Shown here piece after piece: positions 35,724-43,668 of a stretch of 64,000 bases of DNA. The DNA comes from Pseudoalteromonas xiamenensis (GTDB lineage: Bacteria > Pseudomonadota > Gammaproteobacteria > Enterobacterales > Alteromonadaceae). The notes under the pieces were generated by a model. The model did not search any database. It was not told the origin of the DNA and saw only the letters and a program-made list of their open reading frames with translations. A program made the translations under genes and the position numbers. The stretch covers positions 930,001-994,000 of the forward strand of contig NZ_CP099917.1 in assembly GCF_030994125.1 (NCBI RefSeq), read 5' to 3'. Numbering within the stretch: the first letter of the stretch is position 1; each line of letters begins with the position of its first letter.

Positions 35724-36761
35724 ATGAAAACACGCATCACTGAACTTTTTGGCATTGAAAAGCCGATTATCTTACCTGGTATGAGTTGGATCTCCGTACC
35801 TGAACTCGTCGCTGCGGTATCAAACGCAGGCGGTTTGGGTATTTTGGCAACTGGCCCTCTTAGCAAAGCGCAAACCAAAGATGCCATCGCGAAAATTCGC
35901 TCGCTAACGGACAAGCCATTTGGCGTAGGTGTTACACTTATGATGCCGGGTGCAAAAGAAAATGCCAAAATAGCGCTTGAACTCGAAGTGCCTGTAATCA
36001 ATTTCTCGCTGGGTAAAGGTGATTGGCTTGTTGAAGGCGCTAAGAAATACGGTGGTAAAGTTATAGCGACCGTTGTAACTGAAAAACATGCCTTGGCGGC
36101 ACAAAAATCGGGGGTCGATGCATTACTTGTCACTGGCCATGAGGCCGCAGCCCATGGTGGTGATGTGACCTCTTTGTGTCTTGTCCCAAATATTGTGGAC
36201 ATTGTTGACATTCCTGTGATTGCCGCAGGCGGTTTTGCTGACAGTCGGGGCCTTGTCGCGGCACTCGCATTGGGGGCAGACGGCGTTGCAATGGGGTCGC
36301 GCTTTGCGACAAGCCTTGAAAGCCCTGTTCATCAAAACGTCAAAGATGCCGTCGTAGCAAAACGGGTTGAAGACACCATCTATTCCAAAAACTTTGATGG
36401 CCTATACGCACGAGTTATGAAAACACCGATGGCAGAAAAAGCCACTCGTAGGCCGATGAATATATTCGTAGCAATAGCGAAATCGTTTAAAGCCGCAAAA
36501 ATGGTCGACATGCCACTTTGGAAGTTGATACTCGGCCTTTTCGCACAATTCGATAAAATAAAAATGTTGTCTTTGTTTGGTGCTGCGACGGAAAAACTAG
36601 AAGCCGCAACCATTCATGGTGATTTGGAACATGGCGTTCAATTTATAGGTCAATCTCAAGGTGTTATACACGATGTGCGCTCAGTACAGTCACTGATGGA
36701 CAGTATGATGGAGGACGCCTTAAAACTTGTCGATGTCCTCAATCTGAAAATCAAAAATTAA
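35724..36761 (+). CDS. Nitronate monooxygenase (2-nitropropane dioxygenase family)
   Basis: 345 residues of an FMN-binding TIM barrel. Features: IILPGMSWISVPELVAAVSN at the start, GGLGILATGP, PFGVGVTLM, LLVTGHEAAAHGGDVTS (His is the catalytic base in class I enzymes), VIAAGGFADSRGLVAALALGADGVAMGSRF (phosphate-binding). It oxidises alkyl nitronates such as the toxin propionate-3-nitronate; some family members instead act in fatty acid synthesis (FabK-like), but the GHEAAAHGG motif favours NMO. The start ATG 35724 lacks a clear ribosome site. It is convergent with the next gene across a shared hairpin. Confidence 0.88.
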   Translation: MKTRITELFGIEKPIILPGMSWISVPELVAAVSNAGGLGILATGPLSKAQTKDAIAKIRSLTDKPFGVGVTLMMPGAKENAKIALELEVPVINFSLGKGDWLVEGAKKYGGKVIATVVTEKHALAAQKSGVDALLVTGHEAAAHGGDVTSLCLVPNIVDIVDIPVIAAGGFADSRGLVAALALGADGVAMGSRFATSLESPVHQNVKDAVVAKRVEDTIYSKNFDGLYARVMKTPMAEKATRRPMNIFVAIAKSFKAAKMVDMPLWKLILGLFAQFDKIKMLSLFGAATEKLEAATIHGDLEHGVQFIGQSQGVIHDVRSVQSLMDSMMEDALKLVDVLNLKIKN

Positions 36762-36779
36762 GCCTCTTTCGAGGCTTAA
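36758..36779. terminator. Bidirectional terminator
   Basis: TTAAGCCTC (36758-36766) and GAGGCTTAA (36771-36779) form a perfect 9-bp stem overlapping the nitronate monooxygenase stop codon. On the minus strand it is followed by TTTTTGATTTTC, so it serves the convergent gene at 36785 especially well. Confidence 0.75.
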
Positions 36780-36784
36780 TTGTC

Positions 36785-37447
36785 CTATTCTTGGTAACGT
36801 TCTGCATCGTAAAACAACGGTTTTAATCCACCACAATGGGTGAATTTTACGGTTAATTCATTTTCCGATGGCACTCTTGAAGAGGTTCTGAATTTCTGTA
36901 AACAGGCGCCGCGCATGTCCACAAAGATAAGATGATTAAAGCTCGGCTTTTGCTGAATTTTATGAATATAGATATGCTCGTTTTCTTTTACTTCAATTAA
37001 GTCATACTCTTGCCATTGCGACGCAGGCACTAAATCTTTTAGCTCTCTTGCATACAGTTTACCGGTAAATTCTATGCTTTTGTTTTCATAGAGCAATTCA
37101 CCACCATTGTCCAAATCACCAGCGTAAACATCCACGTTAACCGTCACTTCATTGCCACGGATCAAATTCTCAATATTGAATTTTTTCGTTTTTAACGTCA
37201 CCAGATCAAAATCACGCACCATATTTAAAAATGCCACGTCTTTGTTTTCGATTTTGTAAACGATTTGAACATCGCTGGGTTTCTCATAGGTGGGCATTGA
37301 CACGGCAAAGACTTTGGACGCTTGGTTGACCAGCACCATTTTATGCTCACCTTCCCACACGGGGTTTAGCGGAGGTGGCTCAGGCTTTTTCTCAGCCGCA
37401 AACGCCTGTCCAATCAACAGTGTAAACAAAATAAAAAGGTATTTCAT
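36785..37447 (-). CDS. Periplasmic protein of unknown function
   Basis: 220 residues with a signal peptide (KYLFILFTLLIGQAFA) and a proline-rich start to the mature protein (EKKPEPPPLNPVWEGEH). The rest is beta-rich (KMVLVNQASKVFAVSMPTYE, VQIVYKIENKDVAF, LLYENKSIEFTGKLYAREL). Two cysteines, in MRGACLQKF and FTHCGGL, may form a disulfide. No family recognised. It stands alone between a bidirectional terminator and the HD-GYP gene, with 97 bases to the latter. Confidence 0.65.
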   Translation of the reverse strand: MKYLFILFTLLIGQAFAAEKKPEPPPLNPVWEGEHKMVLVNQASKVFAVSMPTYEKPSDVQIVYKIENKDVAFLNMVRDFDLVTLKTKKFNIENLIRGNEVTVNVDVYAGDLDNGGELLYENKSIEFTGKLYARELKDLVPASQWQEYDLIEVKENEHIYIHKIQQKPSFNHLIFVDMRGACLQKFRTSSRVPSENELTVKFTHCGGLKPLFYDAERYQE

Positions 37448-37544
37448 ATTAGACCCAACAGATTGATAATGTAGCTATTATAGTCAACTGGCGGACTTTA
37501 GCAGCCACAGATGAATAATTTCTCTCAGTGGCAAATTGAACACG

Positions 37545-38531
37545 CTAGTCCACAAAGCGCCCTTTTATTTCCAAAATTTCAGCCAACACCTTGTCAAACA
37601 ACACGACTAATTTCGGGTCAAAATGGCGACCGCTCTGATCACGAATAAAAGTCAGTGCTTCGTCAATTGTCCAGGCCTTTTTGTAGGGGCGTTCACTCGT
37701 TAGCGCATCAAATACATCGGCAAGCGCCACGATTCGTCCTTCAATGGGGATAGCATCGCCAGCGAGACCATTCGGATAGCCACTGCCATCCCATTTTTCA
37801 TGATGTGTTAATGCAACCGTTTTAGCCATTTTCAAGATATCTGAATCGTCTTCACCAAGAATATCAGCCCCTATTTGCGGATGGGATTTCATGATTTCAA
37901 ATTCTTCATCCGTTAGCTTACCCGGTTTCAACAGGATGTTATCTGGGATCCCAATTTTTCCAATATCATGCATAGGCGCTGCGTGAAGAAGCAATTCAGC
38001 GTGCGTTTCGCATAAACCGTATGCCCGAGCAAGTGCCTGTGAGTAATAACTCATCCGCATGACGTGCATGCCTGTTTCATTGTCTTTATATTCTGCAGCT
38101 CGACCCAACCTTTGAATGATTTGCAAACGCGTTTCTTTCAAGGTATCGGCCTGCACCAGAGACAAGTGTGTCTTGACTCGAGCACGCACAATCGCCGCGG
38201 ACACTGGTTTGGTGATGTAATCCACCGCGCCCAGCTCCAAGCCTTGTGCCTCATCAGATTCTTCATTTAATGCCGTGACGAAAATGACTGGGATTGTTTG
38301 TGTTGGTAGCGTTGACTTTAAGGCTTTGCACACTTCCAACCCCGTCATGTCCGGCATCATGATGTCCAACAGAATAAGATCGGGCTTACTATTGTTTACC
38401 AAACGCAATGCTTCTTCACCGCTTTTGGCAAAGCTGAGCCGATAATCATCTTGCAATATTTGTTTTAAAACACGCAGATTGGCTGGCTCATCATCCACGA
38501 CCAATATTTGAGGCTTCACACTCAACATCAT
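37545..38531 (-). CDS. Response regulator with HD-GYP c-di-GMP phosphodiesterase domain
   Basis: 328 residues. Receiver (about 8-125): ILVVDDEPANLRV, phospho-Asp in LILLDIMMPDMTGLEV, FVTALNEESDE, VDYITKPVS. HD-GYP domain (about 145-320): MHVMRMSYYSQ, HAAPMHDIGKIGIPD, HPQIGADIL, LTHHEKWDGSGYPNGLAGDAI and ALADVFDALTSERPYK. The metal-binding histidines and the GYP loop are intact, so it should hydrolyse c-di-GMP, here under phosphorylation control. The start overlaps the stop of the MHYT hybrid kinase gene by four bases (ATGA), which makes that kinase its likely partner. Confidence 0.95.
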   Translation of the reverse strand: MMLSVKPQILVVDDEPANLRVLKQILQDDYRLSFAKSGEEALRLVNNSKPDLILLDIMMPDMTGLEVCKALKSTLPTQTIPVIFVTALNEESDEAQGLELGAVDYITKPVSAAIVRARVKTHLSLVQADTLKETRLQIIQRLGRAAEYKDNETGMHVMRMSYYSQALARAYGLCETHAELLLHAAPMHDIGKIGIPDNILLKPGKLTDEEFEIMKSHPQIGADILGEDDSDILKMAKTVALTHHEKWDGSGYPNGLAGDAIPIEGRIVALADVFDALTSERPYKKAWTIDEALTFIRDQSGRHFDPKLVVLFDKVLAEILEIKGRFVD

Positions 38532-41500
38532 TCTTTATCCTCAATCAGCGCTTTAATGGTCTTAACCAATTCATCCAACTTTTGCTCTGCGTCTTCAAAT
38601 TCGAAGTCATTTACTCTATCGATAATGACGTTAATCTCCGGTGTAAACGGTGTCGCTGACCGCGTGAGTGTTTCTATCAATTTCTCGTCGAATTCATGGC
38701 GTTTGACCACACTTTGAAGGTTCGTCAGTATCGATAAAAGTGCTTGGTGACTAGTTTCTTCTGCGGATCGAGGTGACGTTTCACTGGCGCGAGATTCCAC
38801 TCGTTCCCTCACTTTCTGAGCAGCGTCAAAAATCAAGGCTATTTGCGCCTTGCAAGTTTCAGGGCTGTGCTGTAAATCGTTTTCAAGCGTTTCCAAGGAC
38901 ATCATGAGCGAGCGAAGCGAAAGATTACCCGATACGCCTTTGAGCGTGTGCGTCAAACGTCTTACTTCATCTACTTCGCCTCGTTCACACGCTTGTCTTA
39001 ACGCCACGAAACGATCGAAATGATGTTTGATAAATAGATTTAACTGCGCATAGTAAGCGTCGACACTCCCCCACAGCAACGCCCCTTTTTGCTCATCAAT
39101 TACTTTGATAGTCGTTGTACTCGTCGTAGGTTCATTTTGCCGTGTCACTTCAAGCCCAAGTACACGGGCAATTTCAGCACACAACACGGAGAAATCGACC
39201 GGTTTATTGGCAAAACCATCCATACCAGCCTCTAAAGCAGCTGAGCGGTCATCCTCTAACACACTTGCCGTCAGTGCGATAATTGGAACGCGTTTAATGT
39301 TTTGTTCGTGTTCAAGTTTTCTACGCGCCTTCGATGCACTAAGACCATCAAGCACGGGCATTTGTACGTCCATCAAAACTACATCAATACTGGTGTCACT
39401 TTCCATTCGGATCAGCGCTTGCTGCCCATCACGAGCCGTAACAACTTGATGCCCATTGCGGCTCAAAAGCATCGTGAGCAACTCAATGTTTTGCTGAATG
39501 TCATCGACAACGAGTATTGTCATGGGAGGCAAATCAATAGGCTGAGTCTTGGTTTCAATCTTAAACGATTCACTTTGCTCAAGCGGTAACACGACACGGA
39601 AGCAACTCCCAATATTCAATTTACTTTCAACACTGATTTCGCCCCCCATGAGTTCCACCAATTGCTTACTGATGGTAGTCCCAAGACCTGTACCACCAAA
39701 TCGGCGACTCATCGACGCATCAGCTTGTGTAAATGGGTCAAAAACTTTCTCAACTTGCTCCACGCTCATGCCGATTCCAGTGTCTTCAACTAAGAAAATC
39801 GTTCGTCCGTCCGCCATTGGTTTTACGCTGAGTACGACTTGCCCACGTTCTGTAAATTTAATGGCATTGCTCAAAAGATTGGTGAGTACCTGACGAATAC
39901 GTTCAGGTGAACCGACATAACTATTTTTGAGTGTTGGCGACACATCAACTCTTAACTTCAACCCCTTTTGATGCGCCTGTAGCCACAATGTTGAAACCAC
40001 CGCATCGACTTCTTCAACAAGAGAGAAATCTCTTGTTTCGAGTTCTAATTTGCCTTTGTCGAGTTTGGCACTATCCAACACATCATTGAGCAAATGCAGT
40101 AATGACTTTGCCGATTGATTAATGGTTTTCAAGTGGCGTTGGTGTTCACTGCCCATACTCGCTTCAAGCAGAATATCGCTAAACCCGATGATGGCGTTCA
40201 TGGGTGTGCGGATCTCATGGCTCATGTTTGCCAAAAATGCGGCGCGTGCTGAAGCAGCTTGTTCAGCATGTTCCTTTGCTTCACGCAGTGCCAGTTCCAT
40301 TTCTCGACGCTCGGTAATATCCATAATGAAACCATCTAACCACTCATCACCCGAAGTGTCATCGGTGACCCAATTACCATGCTCAAGAACCCATCGCACT
40401 TCGCCGTCTCGTCGAATGATGCGATATTCCAATGTGAACTGGGTTTTATCTTTGACCTCTTGATAAATCCTAGCTTTATCATCTGGATGGAAAAGACTTG
40501 CGAACGTGCGCTTAGGATTGGGAAGCAAAAAATCCTGTGCTGGGTATCCGGTGATGGCTTCAACGGCATCACTGATGAAAATCATTGACCATGCTTCATC
40601 ATTGACGCAACGATACGCAATACCCGGGATATTGGTTATCAATGAACGAAGCTTTTCTTCATTTTCTCGAAGCGCACGCTCCATTGATATGCGCTGACGG
40701 ATGTCTGAAATGAATGCGACAAAAAAGTCATCATTCGCCAGTTTGACATGCCCTATCGCCAACCGAATAGACACTTTCTCTCCATTTCGGTGTAAGGCAT
40801 CCACTTCACGTCCTTTACCAATAATACGTGCTTCTCCCGTTTCTAAATACCGCCCTAGATAACCGTCATGCTCGACCTTGTAAGGCGCAGGCATCAGCAA
40901 ACTGACGTTTTTACCAAGTAGTTCTTGTTCTTTCCAACCCAGCAAACGCTCGACGGCTTGGTTCGTGCTTTTGATTATTCCCTTACTATCAATGGTCACG
41001 ATACCGTCAACCGCCGTTTCCATCATGGCTCTAACGCGCCGTTCGCTTTCAGAGGCGCGTTTAGAAATATCTTTGTATCGGTAAATCAAATTTACGCCAA
41101 GCACTAAACTGATAAGAACAATGGTCACGCTGGAAACCGCAAACGCCAAATAATACGAAATTTCCGCGGTTTGCTCCCCAAGCTCCAAACCGGGTGGTTT
41201 CACAAATCGAGCGGCGGCCATTCCGGTATAATGCATCCCCGCAATTGCGGTCCCCATCACCACACTCGCCACCAAATTGGCTAACCATTGGTTATCCGAT
41301 TTACCCCACAATTTGATGAAAAATGACCGGACCCATAGCGATAAAATTGACAAACACACGGCAACCACGATTGACAACAAAAACATCCAAAGGTCATAGC
41401 GTAAAAGCGGAGCCATATCCATCGCAGCCATCCCGGCATAATGCATCGTCCCTATTCCCGCCCCCATCAAAACACCGCCCACCAACAATGGCATTAAGCG

Positions 41501-41857
41501 CTTTGTTTGATTTTGGATAAAGTTAAGCACCACCCACGACGCACATATCCCCGGTAACATAGAAAGCAGCGTTAATATCCAACCATAGCGTATCGGAGTG
41601 CAAAGCGAAAAAGCCAACATACCGATAAAGTGCATCGACCAAATACCGCCGCCTAACGCAAAACTACCGACCAATCGCATCATTGACTGACGGCGGTTAG
41701 ACGATGTTTTTTGAGCTTGAGAGTTCACTTGCAATGCCATAAACGAGGCAAATATGGCAATAAACACGGAGAGGATGACGAGGCCGGAATGGTAATTTCC
41801 GAAAATTAAAATACTGTCAGAAGGAATGGTAAATTGCGAGGTGATCCAATCCAGCAT
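38528..41857 (-). CDS. MHYT-domain hybrid sensor kinase (MHYT-PAS-PAS-HisKA-HATPase-REC-Hpt)
   Basis: 1109 residues. Seven N-terminal helices carry three MHYT motifs (SMHFIGMLAF, TMHYAGMAAM, GMHYTGMAAAR), proposed to bind metal and sense oxygen, NO or CO. A PAS domain (about 275-400) has MPAPYKVEHDGYLGRY and IIGKGREV, matching the FixL haem-ligand positions. A second PAS follows (about 405-530), then HisKA (LANMSHEIRTPMNAIIGFSD), HATPase_c (SNAIKFTERG, FGGTGLGTTISKQLVELMGG), a receiver (ILVVDDIQQNIELL, VLMDVQMPVLDG) and an Hpt-like helical domain (RRLTHTLKGVSGNL). It can run a full phosphorelay and is translationally coupled to the HD-GYP regulator. TTISKQLVE replaces the usual LAISKQLVE. Confidence 0.95.
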   Translation of the reverse strand: MLDWITSQFTIPSDSILIFGNYHSGLVILSVFIAIFASFMALQVNSQAQKTSSNRRQSMMRLVGSFALGGGIWSMHFIGMLAFSLCTPIRYGWILTLLSMLPGICASWVVLNFIQNQTKRLMPLLVGGVLMGAGIGTMHYAGMAAMDMAPLLRYDLWMFLLSIVVAVCLSILSLWVRSFFIKLWGKSDNQWLANLVASVVMGTAIAGMHYTGMAAARFVKPPGLELGEQTAEISYYLAFAVSSVTIVLISLVLGVNLIYRYKDISKRASESERRVRAMMETAVDGIVTIDSKGIIKSTNQAVERLLGWKEQELLGKNVSLLMPAPYKVEHDGYLGRYLETGEARIIGKGREVDALHRNGEKVSIRLAIGHVKLANDDFFVAFISDIRQRISMERALRENEEKLRSLITNIPGIAYRCVNDEAWSMIFISDAVEAITGYPAQDFLLPNPKRTFASLFHPDDKARIYQEVKDKTQFTLEYRIIRRDGEVRWVLEHGNWVTDDTSGDEWLDGFIMDITERREMELALREAKEHAEQAASARAAFLANMSHEIRTPMNAIIGFSDILLEASMGSEHQRHLKTINQSAKSLLHLLNDVLDSAKLDKGKLELETRDFSLVEEVDAVVSTLWLQAHQKGLKLRVDVSPTLKNSYVGSPERIRQVLTNLLSNAIKFTERGQVVLSVKPMADGRTIFLVEDTGIGMSVEQVEKVFDPFTQADASMSRRFGGTGLGTTISKQLVELMGGEISVESKLNIGSCFRVVLPLEQSESFKIETKTQPIDLPPMTILVVDDIQQNIELLTMLLSRNGHQVVTARDGQQALIRMESDTSIDVVLMDVQMPVLDGLSASKARRKLEHEQNIKRVPIIALTASVLEDDRSAALEAGMDGFANKPVDFSVLCAEIARVLGLEVTRQNEPTTSTTTIKVIDEQKGALLWGSVDAYYAQLNLFIKHHFDRFVALRQACERGEVDEVRRLTHTLKGVSGNLSLRSLMMSLETLENDLQHSPETCKAQIALIFDAAQKVRERVESRASETSPRSAEETSHQALLSILTNLQSVVKRHEFDEKLIETLTRSATPFTPEINVIIDRVNDFEFEDAEQKLDELVKTIKALIEDKE

Positions 41858-42032
41858 AAGAGCGCTACATTATTGTTGGTATTTGCACTTTAACACCTGC
41901 GACTCGTTTTCGCGACTCAAAAGCTGTGAATCGATTGCCTGACCTCCTATCAGGACCAAACCGACTTTAATCAAAACTCATGCTCAAAATGCGTAAGCAA
42001 CAAAGAAAGCGCGTTTTGCGCTATCGGGATTC

Positions 42033-42105
42033 TTGGATTATTTTTTCTTCATCAATTTTAATGAGTGAATGACAAAAAACACTCATGAACAGCTCAATAA
42101 TCCAA
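42033..42105 (+). promoter_or_regulatory. Nested inverted repeats in the leader of the cytochrome c peroxidase gene
   Basis: TTGGATTATT (42033-42042) is perfectly complementary to AATAATCCAA (42096-42105), which ends at the AAGGAA ribosome site. Inside it ATGAGTG (42061-42067) pairs with CACTCAT (42080-42086). If transcribed, the leader could fold as a long stem with an inner hairpin next to the ribosome site; as DNA, either pair could be an operator. The 258-base gap otherwise holds a short GC hairpin (AGCGC-GTTTT-GCGCT near 42008-42022). Confidence 0.5.
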
Positions 42106-42115
42106 AGGAAGCAAA

Positions 42116-43665
42116 ATGAAACTAAGTCATTACGTCATGTTCATAGGTGTGTTCTTCTTCGTACTACCCGCTCTTTCAGGCTGCGGTGACAATGATGTCA
42201 ACGTTCATTACATAGAAAAAAATCTCGACGAGGAAGCACACCAAAAACTCGTGACCGATGTACAAGAACTGGTAAAACAACATCAGTTAAACGGGCTGAA
42301 CGACGAAGCAAAGCAGCTTCCAACGATTGAATCGCCCATCGCTCAGTTAGGTATGCAGCTATTTTTTTCCAAATCCCTAAGTGGTGACATGGATACTGCG
42401 TGCGCAAGTTGTCACCATCCATTTTTAGGCGGTGGAGATGCATTACCTCTGTCCATCGGAGTAGCCGCCATTCAGCCCAACGTGCTCGGTCCTGGTCGTT
42501 TACATGATGCTGGAGCTGTTCACGCAGATGGAGGGCCCACCGTACCAAGAAACGCACCTTCCACATTCAATATTGCCTTTTACAATCAAGCGTTATTTCA
42601 CGACGGCAGAGTACAAACACTCTCCGACTCGGGTGCACTTAATGGTCTCAATGAACCTCTACGAACGCCAGACAGCCCATTCGCAACCGCAGATAATTTC
42701 GCTGGGACAAATTTAACTGCAGCACAAGCTCGGTTTCCCGTAACCTCGAAAGAAGAAATGAGAGGGTTCAATCTAGCTGCCGGACAATCAAACCAAGTTC
42801 TTCGTGATGCGCTGCAACGTCGATTACGTGGCGAAACAGTCGATTACGTGGCGAAACAAATGAACTATCCAAAAACGAATGGGCTACTCGTTTTGCAACG
42901 GCATTCAATCTAACAACAGACCAAGTCATTCAAGACAACATTCTAAGTTTTGATAACGTTGCTTTTGCCCTTGGCGAGTATCAACGCTCCCAAGTACTCG
43001 TCAACTCGCCTTGGAGTCAATTTATTCAAGGCGATAGGAGTGCGCTTACAGACGAGCAATTAAAAGGGGCTAAGCTTTTTTATTCAACCAAACCCCAAGG
43101 TGGTTTTGATTGTGTTGCTTGTCACTCAGGCGACTTTATGACAGATGAACAATTTCACGTTATTGCCATGCCACAAATTGGACGAGGAAAAGGTGATGGT
43201 GAAGATGGAAGCAATGATTTCGGGCGTTTCCGTGAAACAAACATTGAGGCTGATAAGTTCGCGTTTAGAACACCTCATTTAACCAACATTGAGGTCACCG
43301 CTCCTTATGGGCATGACGGCGCATTTGCGACGCTCGAAGCGGTTGTTGAACACCACCTCAATCCCGAAGTTTCAATTGCAAACTATGATCCTTCAGACGC
43401 ACAGCCTGGCATTCAGACTACGCATTGGGTAACCAACACTAGCCAAGCACTCGATGTATTAAAAATGAACATGGACGCAGGACGTTCACGGCTCACAACG
43501 ATAGATTTTAGTACCGAACAAATAACTCAACTGGTTGCATTTTTGAAAGCACAAACCGATCCTTGCGCTAAAGACAAGGACTGCTTACTTAAATGGGTTC
43601 CTGCGCCAACGATGGATGCTGACAACACCTTGCTGATTGCCGAGTTTCAGGAATCGCCTTTATAA
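42116..43665 (+). pseudogene. Di-haem cytochrome c peroxidase (MauG/CcpA-like) lipoprotein gene, frameshifted by a 20-bp tandem duplication
   Basis: The 5' part has a lipobox (LPALSGC), then LGMQLFFSKSLSGD and haem motif CASCHHP with LPLSIGV, and NAPSTFN. It leaves frame at about 42840 and ends at 42913. In the +2 frame the gene continues from WATRFATAFNLT through LGEYQRSQ, EQLKGAKLFYS, second haem motif CVACHSGDF, PQIGRGKGDG and TAPYGHDGAFATLEAVVEHH to 43665. Removing one copy of the duplicated 20 bases at 42819-42858 joins both parts exactly (GETNELSKNEWATRF), giving about 509 residues. Intact enzymes are exported and reduce peroxide or oxidise protein residues with two c haems. AAGGAAGC precedes ATG 42116. 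Confidence 0.92.
42819..42858. repeat. Exact tandem duplication of 20 bp inside the cytochrome c peroxidase gene
   Basis: Unit GTCGATTACGTGGCGAAACA occurs at 42819-42838 and again at 42839-42858 without mismatch or spacer. Twenty bases are not a multiple of three, so the copy shifts the frame. Confidence 0.97.
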
Positions 43666-43668
43666 TTT

